Positions 1 to 13,982 of a stretch of DNA of 64,000 nt are shown here, in pieces (the stretch's first letter is position 1; every line of letters starts with the position of its first letter). Made by a program: the position numbers and the translations under genes. Under the pieces are notes generated by a model, which saw only the letters and a program-made list of their open reading frames with translations, had not been told where the DNA came from and did not search any database. Source of the DNA: Dimorphilus gyrociliatus (lineage: Eukaryota > Annelida > Polychaeta > Dinophilidae); contig CAJFCJ010000019.1 in the NCBI GenBank assembly GCA_904063045.1, forward strand, positions 2,672,684 through 2,736,683, read 5' to 3'.

Positions 1-597
1 AAAGGAGGAAATAATTAAATATTATTTTACAATTGGATAGTGATTGGCAAATAAGGCGGCCTGGAATATGTATACAATAAAATCTATATACGATTATCAA
101 TTATTTATTCATTTGTATTTTAAGTTTATTTCCCCAATAATTCCCCTCTAGACCAAGCTTAAGCGAAAATATACTCAATAAGAACTGATTTTATTAGTGC
201 TTTTTATACATATATATATCCTAATATATGCATATATAAATGTATATATTATATAATATATATATATGTATATATATATATAACGTGTATATTTAATATT
301 ATTTAGACAATTATACATCTTTACATGTAAAGCCACACTCGCCTCTATATTACAAATATACATTATATCTGTAGAGTTTTACTTTGATCAATTATTAACT
401 CTTTTCGTTATTCAAAGAATATAGTTTCTCAGATGTAAAAACTATTGTCAATAATTCTTTTATTATTTTCAATATTCAATAAAACAGTTATTTATCCTCT
501 TCGGTTAGTTCTTTTTAATTGTTTTTTTTACGTTTGTTTGATTTCTTATTCAAATACTTTACTGTCTATTAAATAATAATAACAAAGTACTAAAGAA

Positions 598-623
598 GAG
601 GAGGAGGAGGAGGAGGAGGAGGA
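598..623. repeat. (GAG)n trinucleotide repeat
   Basis: About eight perfect GAG/GGA units lie in otherwise AT-rich non-coding DNA. Confidence 0.9.
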
Positions 624-2136
624 TATGGAAACGAATGGACGTCGTTTAATCCAACCTATCAAAAACTGCATGAAATTAGATTAAGTATTGGCATTTATTC
701 AATAATAGTAATAATATTTCTGTAATAATAACAATTTCAATAATGAAGATAATCTTTTACACACAATATTTAAGGAAAAATCAAATTACGATAAGTTTTG
801 TTTGAAAAGAAAAAGAAGATTATAAAATATTGATGTAATATGATTTTCATATAGTAATATCATTATTACTCCATTTCTTGTTAAACTATATAAGTAGAAA
901 TAGTAGTAGTTCATTGGTAGCCAAGGCAAACTATTTCCTTTTCCTACCATGATCAATGGAATTGCGTTTCATACCATAATTTTCTATAATTGATAAAATA
1001 GCTATAATTTCCCGAATGTTTAAGGCTTGTATGGGAATATAAATTATTTACGGTAGGAAATCATCTTTTTGTTCCATAGGAATGGTGATTAAAAGGCGAA
1101 ACTGAAAGATAGAAGAGCAGAATGGAATAATAATAAAGATAGAGAGAAGGAAAAAGGGAAAAAAATAAAGTCTTTCTATTACGCAAAAAGCATTTTTTTT
1201 AGCTTTTTTTCCCTTTATTTCTTCAAATGAGAAGAAAAAATTGCAATATAAAAAGGGATATACAGAAGAATATTAAAAGAAGAAAAATAGTGTGTTGTCG
1301 TGATGCGTTTTCAAATTGGAATTGAGTAAACATTCGATTCCAAATCATTCAGGGTTAAAACCCAATTAAGATAGGATATATCTTATAAATAACTACGGAA
1401 ATTATTCTTCCTGATTATCTATGATAATAGTACGATTAGAAGAAAACTAAGTTATATAATTTATTGCTGATGTTGCAAAAATTGAATTACTTAAATATTT
1501 CTATCTCAATAGGAAGGATTAAAGAGATAAGGTGAAAATTAAACGCCAACTGAGAGACAGTACCGAGAAATGCTCTTTAAATGTTTCCTTTTTGGGTGAA
1601 AACTTCAATTTTGATCAGGAGGCGGGCTCGTATCCAGACCGAGTGGCTTAACAAATGCCAAGACTGACAATGACTTGCCAATTTTGGAACACAAGTTAAT
1701 ATAGGAAATTTTAGGAGAAAAGAGAGAAACAGAGTTGGAGCAGACAAATTCTCGCTACCCATTAAAGCAATCTTGATGAAATTTTCCTTCAGTTCACTTA
1801 CATGATAACGCAATCAATCAGGCAAAATTTATTTTGTACCGCCTTTATATTCGAGAGAATATTAATAAAAATTCTACCTCTTAGGCAGGTTATCGTGTTT
1901 TTACTCTTTTCAAGACGAAATTTTATATAAAGGGAATATGTAATCAACGAAGAGGGTGACCGTCAATAATGTTTAGGTATTCTCACAATACAATGAGAAT
2001 AGCCACAGCTAATTAACATACGATGTGAAATTTTCATTAATCAAATCGAATGACAACGCCACTGATCTATACAACTTAATTTTCTCATTCACGGACAAGA
2101 AAAGGAAGACTATTCTCAAGATAAAATAGAATAACT

Positions 2137-2150
2137 CCAATAGATGGCGA
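2137..2150 (+). promoter_or_regulatory. CTCF-core-like motif
   Basis: CCAATAGATGGCGA matches 12 of 14 positions of the CTCF core consensus CCASYAGRKGGCRS. It is one of a series of similar words in the window. Binding is inferred only. Confidence 0.3.
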
Positions 2151-4899
2151 TATCAACTTATATCTCTTGTTTTTTTTTGCAAAATTCGAAGGAAATCGTT
2201 AGGTTGGCCTAAAGGTTTTTCTTTGCGTGGTCTATCTAAAAACATTGTCCTTGGACAATTTTCTTTATGAAAATTGAAAGCATGAGGGGGAGTTTGTACT
2301 TTTAAATTATGTAAATCTTTTAAACAAAAGAAGACAATTGAGAAAAAGAGTTTTCTTTAACGATTGTAATTTATTTCGCATTAGAGCTTAATTCATGATT
2401 TTTAAAGTCTAAAATGCCCTATTGATAAACATAGTAAATAGTTTGTCAAATATCAATAAAATATAAAAATGAATTTTTAGTATTTCCAAGAAGTAATCTT
2501 AATTGATTTCGGTGGAAATTTTAGATTATTGAAGATTGTACTAAATCCTAATGAAGCTTAGAAATTAATTGATATGCTATAGAAATTATTGACGAAATAT
2601 ACACTTTCTCAGTTGAGGACGTCATATTTATAAAAAAAATAGGAAACGGAGATTAGCGACAAATATGACCTATATAATCAAATGTTATATAATCAAAAGT
2701 TTTTTCATATATAATTCTTAATTAAAGGTGATATTTTCTGAGTAGGGAGACATTAGCCAATGAGGCGAGAATAATTCTGATCGATTGATAAAGTATTACA
2801 GATAAAAATAATTAAACAATTATATCACTTAATTCATTTACCAAGTTTTTTAATTCATCTTTTATTAATATTAGAAAGTGACTATAACGCATAAATTGAT
2901 TTTCTTAATTGAAGCTTTCCTTTTAGCATTCTCATCAAAAGACTAGAAAGATTAAAAGAGATTAGTAAAGAGCTTGACAACTTTGAAAATGTAACGCTTT
3001 TAGAGTAGTACCACAATGTACCGGTAGATGTCACTAGTTAATGATATTTCTTTTATAAATATATTAAACATTACGAAATAAGCTTTTAGATAATTTTACG
3101 TAATTTTTCATAATAAATTAATTAAAATAAATATTTAGTTTAAATATAGAAGTATCACCTTATAAGAATACGTTTTGTTAGCTTGAATGATTGTTAATAA
3201 ACAGAAAGATTTATAAAGATTTTAACAGAATTACACTGTCTCATCTTGAAATATTAACACGTATTTGAATTTTTTAACAGTTAAAAGACTAGCTTTTTTT
3301 TAGCAGTTGTAGATAAATTTTAATTCATAAAGACAATACATTTATTATACACTTCCTGCGAAATTAGTTATATTCACTCCTCTTCCAAAATTATTGATCG
3401 AACAACTAAACGCAAAATACATTACCAGCAAAATTACTCATTCCACTATATTGTAATTAAACGGATGACGTAACGAACCGAACAATTCTGACTTATATTG
3501 TCCTTTATTTGTTTCCTAATTAATATTGATAAACTACCATTCATTTAGTTTTATCAAATTATTTAAAACTAAAACTATATTTATAATATTCAAGTGATAA
3601 TATATAATCAACTTTTAACTCATTTCATTTATTTAACAATTCATAATTAACAATAAAAAAAGAATGAACTCTTAGTTTGTTAACAAAAAACATTTTAATT
3701 ATTTTATCTTGCCTCCCTCCCCCCCCCCTTGTCTATTTATATCAATACTTGTATGTATATATGTATAAATGTACTTAATATACAGTGTATATGCTTATAT
3801 ACATATAGATATATATTCTAATATAAACTGTATATATCTAGTATATTTAAACAGCATAGTATTTAATCAATCAATCTAAAGTATATTCAGCATAGATAGA
3901 TGTATATTGTCTATACATACTTCTGTAATTGCGATGTCTATGTTTTTATATAGATATACCATTCTTTTTATTATTTAATAAAAGGAAGAAATTCTTTTAT
4001 TTCTTATTATTTACCTAATGCATTTTCATTAGTAAAACAATGTAAGCTTAGAATTACTAGTATTTTTTTATGTAATATAACAATACTTTCATTATATTAT
4101 TTGTTTATTTCAATATATTATTTATAATAATTTGTTTTCTTTCTCCAAATTTTTAATGAAAAGAACAAAAAGTTTTTCTCCACTCACCCTCTTTCTTTCT
4201 CTTTCTCTCTCTTTCTCTCTCGCCACCCCCCTTCCCTTCTCTCCCCCGTCTCCATTCTGTTCCGTTATAAATAAAAAAAAATGTGTAGGTTTCGTTCTTT
4301 TTGATTCGACCGCCTACTTATTTTATATATTTACAATGGGGTCGTCTAATCTATTTAAAAGTTGACGGCCGTTTCTTTCTTTCTTTATTATATGGAAGGG
4401 AAATGTTGAAAGATGTTGAATAGTTCACTCTTTCGTCAATATATTTCGTTCAAGAGCCGTCTAATAGCTTTTTCCATTCACCTGAGAAAGGAATGACGTT
4501 CGTTTTCCAGCCGACTTCATTGCCTTGAATTGGTCATTGGAACTTGAATGTTTGTGTCGTTGGAAATACAATGGCTATGTTTACGTTCGAATTAAGCGCA
4601 TTTAAAGCGGGCGTAGATCCGTAGAAGTGGTAGATTCATGCTTCTTTTTTTTTTACAAAGTTCTTTCGCTCTCAAAAGTCGTATTTGTTATAATCAAACG
4701 GGACGGAATATTTATGTATTTATTACGGGAATGACACCCTATAATTAAACGAGTTATTTATTGCAACATGCACATAAAAAGCGAATATCTCTCTTTTTAA
4801 ACAGGTTTATTATGAATCGGCTTACGAGAGTATCTCATCAACGATTAATTACAATAAAACGTGTGAAAATGTTCACCTTTAATATCAAATATTTTGTTT

Positions 4900-6460
4900 T
4901 TACAGTTAAGTATGAATATTTAAGATTTTCAACTCGGGAACACTTTACACTGCGGAGTAAAAGTGTCGATAGAAGACGCCCTCGAGGCATCAGCGGGACG
5001 CCGGATATGAAAGGCAACGTCCATAAACAAATTAGGCCTAGTTTTGTGGGCGGCTTCTACAAGAAGAGGGCGGAGCTAGAAGCGGTGTCATCTTTCTTTA
5101 TAGAGCGTACAGAAGAGTTGAATAATTAAAGGGCCGATAGCGCTAAAATGACGATCGTTTTCGAAAGAGCGCTAGGCGTTTTGATCGATGCGAAAGTAAA
5201 TATGTTGAATAATTCCACAAGCAATTTTTTTATATAACGCCATTCTCATGGCCTAACCAAATGTATATATTTGCGAGCGAAAGAGGCGTCGTACGAATAC
5301 GACGCACGTCAAGCAAGATGGATGCGTTCATGAATAGTAAATGACTAGTTTGTGCGCGTCTCGTACCAAAATAGAGAGCGCAATCAAAAAGTCATTAAGT
5401 CGAGTGTTGGCAGAAGGCGTCAATTTTTTTAACTTCACACTTTATATATACACATATAGTTCACATAACAAACGTAGAATCTTAAAAATTTAATATATAT
5501 ATATATATGAATAAATGAAAAATTAAGTTCTATATACGTATTTATGAACATAAATAAATATATGTGCGTATATATATCTATATATATATATATATATAGC
5601 TTTTTTCTTTTCATATACAGTATATATCTATATATATCTCAGTCTGTTGCATTGTATATAGAATTATATATATATATATATACTGTATATATATGGAAGT
5701 GAAATGTATTCACGTAGAAAAATATAGAAACTTGTGTAGTATATGCTTATATACTTTAGTGTATATTTAAGAAGAAAAATGCAGTATTATAGATATTTAC
5801 TATTTTCAATCGGATTGCGATCCGCCGCCAGTCAAAGTCGTGTTTATGCAGGTGCGACTATAGGCGACTATCGGATTAATCGACTCGATATATTCAGCGA
5901 TTCTTCTTCAGTGAAGCATTGTATAAATATTGACAAAGAGATCGGTATTTTATGGCCAAAGCCAATCGTTTCTCACATATTTATATGTACGACCGCTTTG
6001 CGTTATAAATTATCATTTCCCAACCAGCGCGCCCATCAGTCAATATCGTCGACGCTTCTTTGTCGGCGTCTTACACGCAATCTAACGCCGGCTTTGCGGT
6101 AGAGCCTGGCGCGATCGAAACGCCGTCGTTGCCCTACGATTAATGGTGACCGGCGATTTTCGAGGTTAGATCAATTTTACGTACTCCTTCCCTTTACTCT
6201 TTCCCTTTCGTTTCTCTTGAGATTTATAAGTTCCAACAATTATACTAGGGCCAGGTGCGAAAGATGCGGGCGCATAGGAATGAAGAAATAGGCTCCGCCT
6301 TTTTTGGGCTATTTATGAGTTAATCAATTCGCCGTTTCTCTTTGTTTGCGTCCGAGCCGTTTCTAAGTTGTTTTACGTGTATCGGTCAAGCGGCTCGACG
6401 GTTCGATTGCGGTCGACGACGTCTCAATCGGCCTTTTGTGCGTATTTAATTGCATTTTCA
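4900..6460. promoter_or_regulatory. GC-elevated islands, possible regulatory DNA
   Basis: Two stretches (about 4930-5440 and 5800-6460) are much richer in GC and CpG than the surrounding AT-rich sequence. Open frames of 122 codons (4761-5129) and 119 codons (5743-6102) run into them, but neither resembles a known protein or has clear splice partners. The frames are probably a by-product of fewer AT-rich stop codons. Distal enhancer or conserved non-coding DNA is the simplest reading. Confidence 0.3.
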
Positions 6461-9176
6461 TGACGTTTTTATGAGTTGAATTTTTAAAGTGTATATGGAT
6501 ATGGAATAAAATATTTATGTCTCGTTTACACTAGCTGCATGTATAACGCCTATGTATTGTACATCTATGAACTATTCAAAATATAACGCCATTGTTAATA
6601 AATAGCTAAACATAATTCGGTTATTCTTTTTTATTCAGCGCCTTTAACGTAAAAATATATAAATTTGCATTTAAACAATCTATTTAATCATTTATAGATG
6701 AAAAAAATTGATAAGTCAGCCTATATTATAGAGGCTATACCATCGGGTACATTTAGATAGGCTTTATTATATCTCTATAGAAAAACATATAATCCTACAC
6801 TATGTTTAAAAAATCAAAAACACAAAGTAATTAAAGAGAAAAATCATCATTCAGATTACTGATACTTATATAAAGTAATTGAACAAAAAAGTATATGTTT
6901 CGAAATTGGACAATGGTGCTTTATGTCCGTCCGATGGGTGTGATGACAACGCTATAACCTCGACCTTTCTTTACGTATGACCGAAATTGACATTTTCAAC
7001 GAGAACATTTGAAAAAAGTATTCTTGTTTGAAAAAAAAAAGTTTTTTTCTCTCCACCCCCCACTCTTCATTGAACGAGTTGATGAAAGTTCTAAAAAAAG
7101 GCAGGATATAGGCCTTGTTATACTCTATTACTATTTAGTAAATAAAATAAGCGTTAAATGTGATAGTCGTTCATCATGTCACCTGTAAAAGATTTTTTAA
7201 ATAATAAATGAAATAACGGAATAAAATAAATGAATATTATCGTTTCGCTGTCCGAAAAATAGAGAGTGGGAGAAAATGGGGAAGTTTTAAATAGAATAAA
7301 AGGAAGGAATAAAATGATGGACATAATTTATACCCGGCAAATCACGACACGGTGATAATCGTTGACTTGTTTCTTTTCTAGAGGAAAAAAAGAATGAAGT
7401 AATTTCGAGCGTTTCACCCATCGATTTTGTTATTGAACAAACATCAGTTTTTAACAAAGTTCAATAGAAACGGGCGCAAAAAGGTGCGGTCTAAGTGGCA
7501 ATATATTCGCCGATTATTGTCTGCCTCGTACAAAGCTTTTTGTTGATTTTTCTTTACAAAGCCTACCTTATATGTATATGATTTTATATAAGTTTAAATA
7601 TAATTTATTTATTTCCACACGTATTAGCAAATACACATATAGTAAAACGAATACATTTACCTCTCTTTACATAAATACAATCATTATCTACAGCATATTG
7701 GACAAAATTTCATTAGCGTTTCTGTGTTTGTAAACAACTTCTTAACTCAATAACTTACTTTCTGTTATTTATGTACATAAGGTAGAATGAGTTGAATGAA
7801 CATTTAGTAAATATATACATATTCTAATAGAACGTATAAAGTTTAAATATAGCTGTTTAATTAAATCGAAAGTAAATATATACGTTCTTTTAGAAGATCT
7901 TTTTATTACGGACGTCTGGGTTGTATTTTCTCTCAACTGTAATTAACTGAAGCAATACAATAATTAACAACAGCGTGCGTCCCTAATAAAACATTGACCA
8001 ACACGGCGTCTTAAAAACGCCTACTAATACAAATCAGCAATAATATGCAAATGAATGTTCACTTGCAAGAGCGATTCGACTGATCCGTATAAATAAATAA
8101 CTATAGCGATGGCGTTCATGTAGAAAGGAGCTATTCAAACATTTGTTAAAGCTTTCTTGTATGGTGTGAAGTGAGTAATTGACTCTTCATAGGCCTACAC
8201 AATCAATTTTCTCTCATAGGCTACTAAAGGACAAAAAGAATTCGTTATTAATGTAGAAATGCTTGTTTGTCTTCTCCCCACGCTCGAATACGTTTGGCAG
8301 TTTACGATTGTTTGTAGCGAGACGTTATTTCTGTTGGTATTGCGTCATGAATTTTTCATCGTCAATGTTTTAATTCTGACATACAAGCAGTATGTAGAAG
8401 AAAGGCTTTATCAACAATTGAGGAGTGTAAATGAAAAATGGTGAATTAATAGTCCGTCGCCTTTGTGCGTAACATTTGAAGGTTTTTTTGACATTTGAAA
8501 CTGTTCAAAGTGTTTAAGCTATTTTTCGAATAATTCATTTATATATTTTCTTTGTATATCGCGTAAAATCCTGTAAACATATTTGACGTCGGCGCAGCGT
8601 TTGAATGCCTTATTCAATTTGACAAAAGAGGAAAATATTATCAGTTTAACATCACCGTTAAAAAATCCAATTGCAATTTGCAATGTGTTCAAATTGAGCT
8701 TATGTTTTAATTTAAAAAAGCTGTTGACTATCTAATAAATGTATATTAATTATATATTGCATGTTATAATTATCATGACTGATATTAATATTCATTCTTA
8801 CATTATATAATGTATATGAAAGGTTTATCTATAATTAAATTTATTTACTACTACTGAATCTATTGACGATCAATTGCCTTTATATTGATTTTTTGCTGGT
8901 CAAGTATACTCGTCTATACTTCTTTCTTAATTCTTACGTTTCCGCAGAGAATACTTTCTTTCAATCTTAAACAAATCCTGTCTTTTGAAAAAAAATTTAG
9001 AAAAGGAATTTTTTCCCTTCTTTTCTTTCTCGTCGGCTTTCTTCTTATAACTTTTAAAATATTAAATTACAACGATAGATAATAATTTTCATCTTATTTC
9101 ATTATATTTATTTCATTCATTTTATTGCCACTTCAAAAGAACATTCTATCATCTCTAAAATTATCCAAATGGTCTT

Positions 9177-9262
9177 TCTCTCTCTCTCTTTCTTTTCTTT
9201 TTTACTTTCTCCGTTTTATTCACTTCTTCTCAATTTCTCTCTCTCTCTCTCTCTCTCTTTGC
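9177..9262. repeat. CT-rich simple repeat
   Basis: Long CTCTCT runs with interruptions. An open frame across it encodes only Ser/Leu/Phe low complexity and is not a gene. Confidence 0.85.
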
Positions 9263-9591
9263 TTCCCTGTCCCTCTCTTTCTTCTCATTATCGGTAAAAA
9301 TCAATTTTTTTGCTAAATTATATCCAGAGAAAAAACCTGCTACCTATGCTTACTCTTATAGATAGAAACATTATTAAACTATTTAAGAAAGAGAAATTAT
9401 TAAATATATCATGTAATCTCAGTATTTAATTTTATTCAGATAAAAAAAATGAAACAAAAAATAACTGCGCTGCTTCCAGAGTTATATTTACAATAAAGAA
9501 ATTGTTTTAAATGTATCAAATAAAATCTGCATATATACTGAAAAATAACTTTTACTTGTATATAAGCAGTGAAATGAATTGAAACCAAAAG

Positions 9592-9594
<3 letters not shown>

Positions 9595-9627
<33 letters not shown>
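9595..9627. repeat. (TA)n microsatellite
   Basis: An uninterrupted TA dinucleotide run of about 33 bases. A second one lies at about 9747-9775. Confidence 0.9.
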
Positions 9628-9629
<2 letters not shown>

Positions 9630-9751
9630 ACAACCGAGGGAAAGACGAAAACAGATTACTTTTCTCTGTCTAATTTAAACAAACAAATAAACCTATTCTT
9701 ATAAAGTGTACGGATTACAGTTCTTCTTTCTCTCCCTTCTCACAATTATAA

Positions 9752-9784
<33 letters not shown>

Positions 9785-10062
9785 AATACACAATATTTAA
9801 TTTTATATACATATATTGACTGTCTTGACTGTATACGATATTAAAATATTCTTTTAATTTTTTTCTGATATAAATGCATACTTTTAAAATTGTTCATTTT
9901 ACTGTACTCTATCCATTTTCTTAGTATGCATATATATATATATATATATACAATGAATTATATGTATCTTATTTTTTAAAAAAAAGTATATTAATGGGTC
10001 TCAGCATGAATGTACGTATTTTTTTTGTTTACTATCATACACACTCACATGCATACATACAG

Positions 10063-10064
<2 letters not shown>

Positions 10065-10117
<53 letters not shown>
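10065..10117. repeat. (TA)n microsatellite next to FoxB 3' end
   Basis: A perfect TA run of about 53 bases lies 30 bases beyond the FoxB stop codon, within the probable 3' UTR or flank. Confidence 0.9.
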
Positions 10118-10120
<3 letters not shown>

Positions 10121-10147
10121 ATTTTCTTTTGTTTAAAACAAAAGGTA

Positions 10148-10873
10148 TTACCCATGAGATAGGATAGATTGAAGTGAATGAGAGGAGAGAGATGGCTGGA
10201 GAGCAAACGGTCTCTTTACTGACGAATGCACAGGAATTAGAGGAGGCGGATTAAAGTGAAGAGATTTTGAAGACGACAAGGGCGGATCATCCCTTGCCAT
10301 TATACTTTCAATGCTAAACGATTGCTTATGAGATGTTGATTTTTTAGTAGGTGGTGGACTCGTTGAACCAGATGGTGGTAAAGTAGAAGATATCGCCAAC
10401 TGAGGGTGAACCGTTAGAGGCGTTCGATGAGAAGGTGTATACATTCTCGGCAAATAAGATGGAGAATATAATGCAGGTGGTGGTGGCATAGAGTATTGTT
10501 GACTACTTGCTTCAACTAGACTAGGAAGGTTCCTAGCTAAGAGCTTGAATCTCTTTCTTCTTCTCAGAAAACTTCCATTTTCAAACATATCTCCACAACT
10601 TGGGTGTAATGCCCAATAAGAGCCTTTTCCGGGTCTGTCAGGACGTCTTGGAATCTTGATAAAACAGTCGTTAAATGAGAGATTATGTCGTAAGGAGTTC
10701 TGCCAACGTTGCGTATTCTGACGGTAATAAGGAAAATTATCTGTGATGAACTTGTAGATATCGTTCAGTGGCAGCATTTTTTCCTTAGAGCTTTGGATAG
10801 CCATTGCTGTGAGAGCGATATAGGAATAAGGAGGTTTTTGATCGCCGTAAGTATTCTTTCCGGGGCGAGGCAT
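10148..10873 (-). CDS. foxB: Forkhead box B transcription factor
   Basis: A nuclear DNA-binding factor of 241 residues in a single exon. It opens with [20 protein letters not shown], the N terminus typical of FoxB, where the forkhead starts only about 12 residues from the first Met. The domain spans about residues 13-105, with recognition helix [15 protein letters not shown] and wing segment GSYWALHP. A Pro/Ser-rich tail carries [11 protein letters not shown] near residue 185, matching the conserved FoxB C-terminal motif (SFxIExIIA), a likely Groucho-type repressor contact. The reading frame stays open upstream of this Met, but FoxB proteins start at MPRPG, so I chose 10873. In bilaterians FoxB acts in neural and ectodermal patterning. 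The upstream 600 bases are GC-rich, with POU octamers and an NRF1-like palindrome. Assignment is firm. Confidence 0.95.
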   Translation of the reverse strand: MPRPGKNTYGDQKPPYSYIALTAMAIQSSKEKMLPLNDIYKFITDNFPYYRQNTQRWQNSLRHNLSFNDCFIKIPRRPDRPGKGSYWALHPSCGDMFENGSFLRRRKRFKLLARNLPSLVEASSQQYSMPPPPALYSPSYLPRMYTPSHRTPLTVHPQLAISSTLPPSGSTSPPPTKKSTSHKQSFSIESIMARDDPPLSSSKSLHFNPPPLIPVHSSVKRPFALQPSLSSHSLQSILSHG

Positions 10874-10947
10874 GATTGCGATGAATCTGACGGACGGCAA
10901 GCTGTTTGCTCTACTGACCAACTGCCAATCAAACGGTGGGCGGAGTT

Positions 10948-10959
10948 AGCGCATGCGCT
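10948..10959. promoter_or_regulatory. NRF1-like palindrome upstream of FoxB
   Basis: AGCGCATGCGCT is a perfect 12-base palindrome containing GCGCATGCGC, the NRF1 consensus. It lies 75 bases upstream of the FoxB ATG. A CCAAT box is nearby at 10925-10929. Confidence 0.5.
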
Positions 10960-10969
10960 GCGGACGCCT

Positions 10970-10977
10970 ATTTGCAT
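10970..10977 (-). promoter_or_regulatory. POU octamer upstream of FoxB
   Basis: ATTTGCAT is the exact reverse complement of the octamer ATGCAAAT bound by POU-family factors. It sits about 100 bases before the FoxB start. A second exact octamer is at 11305-11312 on the plus strand. Confidence 0.45.
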
Positions 10978-11304
10978 TTAGATGGGATTACAGAGGTTGT
11001 ATGTTGATTTTTTCGTGTTTGACCAAAACCGAATGGTCAGCGGGACGTCGGCATTGACTGATGACGCTGCAGGTGTGACGCCCCGCTGAGTGCAGGTGTT
11101 GGCCGCTTTGCGAGACCACGTTGTTTACTAGTCCTTTGTGCCAAAAGCCGCTCCTGGCAACGAACTGCTCAAAGTCAATATTTGTTGGATATTTAACCGC
11201 GATCATGCAGAAATTTTCTTCACTCTCTTCGCTGATGTTATCAGGGACAAGACGGGGTGAAAATAACCCCTGGAAGGTGTGAGCAATTAGATCGATATGG
11301 AGAT

Positions 11305-11312
11305 ATGCAAAT
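11305..11312 (+). promoter_or_regulatory. Second POU octamer upstream of FoxB
   Basis: An exact ATGCAAAT, about 430 bases upstream of the FoxB start, just before a CTCF-like word at 11322-11335 (11 of 14 positions). Confidence 0.4.
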
Positions 11313-13658
11313 GATACGTCGGCGCCAGATGGCGTTCCGACAAGCTCGTGTCGTCTCAATTAGATGGGCTGATTGAGGTCAAGTTTTATCGCTCGTCTTT
11401 TTTGCGTTGACTTTACATAATAGAAGTAATGTCAACTGATGGTTGTAAAGTCTGTTACAAACTCTGAAACTAATGCATACACGTGACATCGTGTAGATAA
11501 TTCACTTGTTTTTTATCATTATAAACACAAGGAACAAATAAACTAAAAATGGTTTTTTAATAGCCGTATCTGTATATATATATATATATATATTATACAT
11601 ATTATTATACGAAACCCTTATTACCTTCATGACGCACCATATGCATATTTCTATAACAATACTTTTATTATTAAAATTTCTATTTGTCCAAGTTTTTTTT
11701 CTATTTTTCCCCAATTACTATTAATGGAAACAGGCGGTGTTCTTGGAATAGATAAGAGGGAGGGGAGAGAGAAAGAGTGAAAGAGAATAGAGCAATGAGT
11801 TTGAAAAAAAAAAGCAAAGTGATAATTATGATTAATATAATATAATAGTATATCATAATATATACAATAGAAGCTATTAAAAGTTGGATAAAATAATTAA
11901 TCTTTTTTTTTTTTTTGCTTTCAAAATGATTAACTTTTATGAACATTTATAAAAGTAAATTGTATATTGGTAAACAGGTATTAAGTATTCTTTTTATATA
12001 TTCAACATCTGTGCCGGATACTTATTTGTATTATAAACGTTTGTAAGTATAGTTTTTAATATATATATATGTACAGTGAGAGAGAGAGAGAGATAGATAG
12101 ATAGAGAGAGACAGAGAAAGAAAAAAAACGGTAAAATATTATCTATAGTTTGGATATTCAATATTGATAGAAACTGACCACTACTGTTGAATAGATAAAA
12201 TATAAAGCCATATATCTTTCAACTTTTTTCATTGATACATAGGGGTCATTTCTGATAGTGCATGCCCGGTTTCACCCAAATTTACACATAATGTAAACAT
12301 ATGGTTTAGAACTAGGATAATTTAAAATCCCTCTCGCCTTCGCGAGTCAGAATAGGTATTAAAGTATTACGTAATTAATAATTTACACCCTTGCTAAAGT
12401 ACGCATATAAATTCAATAAGAATATGCATTACCTCAATCTTGCACTATTTTTCCACGATTTTTTCGACAGATAAAGCGCTTAAGTAAACAGAATTTACAT
12501 TTTAAAGGAGCATCTGTATAAGAATTTTTGTCGCGCTATTAATATTACATTATTTAAGTTTATCTATTTTCTTTATGTTAAACATTTTCGTACAAAATTA
12601 CGTAATATTTAATTATAGAGTATATACCATATAAGCGTACAAGTATTCGTTACATCATCATTTTCAATAGAGCAAAGAATTTATCAATACCCTGAAGGTG
12701 ATTTTATATAAAAGTGTATCTAGCTACGAGTCTATAAGCTATATAAATATACTATATATCTAAATATTTAAAGTTAAAACGGGTTTCCCTTATATAAAGA
12801 ATTTTTTTTGAAAAGATCAATTTTAAAAAAAGATATTAATAACTTTAATGTATAGTTTTATTATACTTTTCCTTTTTTTGGCGGGAAAAAAGGACATCAA
12901 TTGAAGGGCCAAATAGTTGGTTCTAATTCTTTCTGACAAGGATGAATAGAAGTCTTAAAACATCAAATATATATATATTTTTATATTATTTTTCTATACA
13001 GTATATAATTCAATTACTTTTTATTCTATTTTATTTTTTAACCTAAAATTATCAATATCAACGTTAACAGTATTTCTAAAATAGCCTATTTTCCTCTCCA
13101 TTCAGTTTTATAAATTAAAGGCGCGCCTGAATTGTCAATATTTCTTAAATAAATATTTTTTAATTTATATTTTATCTTTGATTTTAATTACTTAGGTTTT
13201 TTTTTCATTTTAAATCATTTTATAATAGTTAAATATAACTTTAATATATAGAAAGGTTATCTAAAGAATTTTATATATAGGACAAATGTATGATTTATTC
13301 ACAACATTCCTTAAGAATTTATTAGTAAAACTGATCACACTCGGCCCTATATACCTTTTAAAAAAGGTGCTGGTACTATTACTTGTTTATACAACTTCCC
13401 AATAAAAGTCACCGACTCGTGACTTTTTAATTCGAATTTCCCAGTATGAAAGTCTTTGTACTGATAAAATGCAATTTATTTAAAGAACATCTTAATAAAT
13501 TACAATTCAATTATCAAACAATGAAAAGGTATGTTGATAATTTTATTCATTTAAAAATTTAAAATCTAACAATTTCTTTCAAACAAGGTGGCGCTTATTA
13601 AATTATGTATATTTAGACAAAATATATCATGCATTTTAACGCGTACTACGTATGCTAT

Positions 13659-13691
<33 letters not shown>

Positions 13692-13945
13692 ATATAATAT
13701 GTATAATATATGTATGCATATGTATATAAATATAACAACACATTGCATATAAATACAGAATTTCAGCTTAGTCATCTGTCTGAATATATGCAGGCTCGTT
13801 ATTATGCAAATGTTTACAGGACGCATATGTGACATTACGATCTTTTCATCTCAACTAGAATCGCAATCGACAAGTGGGAAAATTTGTTAGAATAATTAAA
13901 ATATTTCATCATTTATCGTTAACGAAGTGTTGTTTTTTTTTTTTG

Positions 13946-13982
13946 TTATTTCCTTTTTTTTTTATAAAAAAAAAGGAAATAA
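13946..13982. repeat. Perfect inverted repeat
   Basis: TTATTTCC followed by ten T is mirrored by nine A followed by GGAAATAA, with a two-base centre. The transcript would form a 17-bp stem. No ORF is attached. It may be a recombination-prone A/T palindrome. Confidence 0.8.

Larger units (their letters stand above)
1..10147. other. Gene-free AT-rich region
   Basis: I find no convincing gene here. Open frames are short, lie in low-complexity TA or CT tracts, or lack recognisable protein character. The stretch contains (TA)n tracts, a GGA repeat, CT-rich tracts, CTCF-like motifs and two islands of visibly higher GC near 4.9-6.5 kb. It lies downstream of FoxB, which is transcribed towards it, and could hold distal regulatory DNA. 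Confidence 0.6.

Noticed and set aside
4761..5129. 122-codon open frame (+)
   Set aside because: It starts in AT-rich sequence and runs into a GC island where stops are rarer. No domain, no signal peptide and no splice partner seen.
5743..6102. 119-codon open frame (+)
   Set aside because: Same GC-island effect; composition is not protein-like and no family is recognised.
10988..11359. 123-codon open frame (-) just upstream of FoxB
   Set aside because: It overlaps the FoxB promoter motifs, opens at a non-ATG codon and has no recognisable domain.
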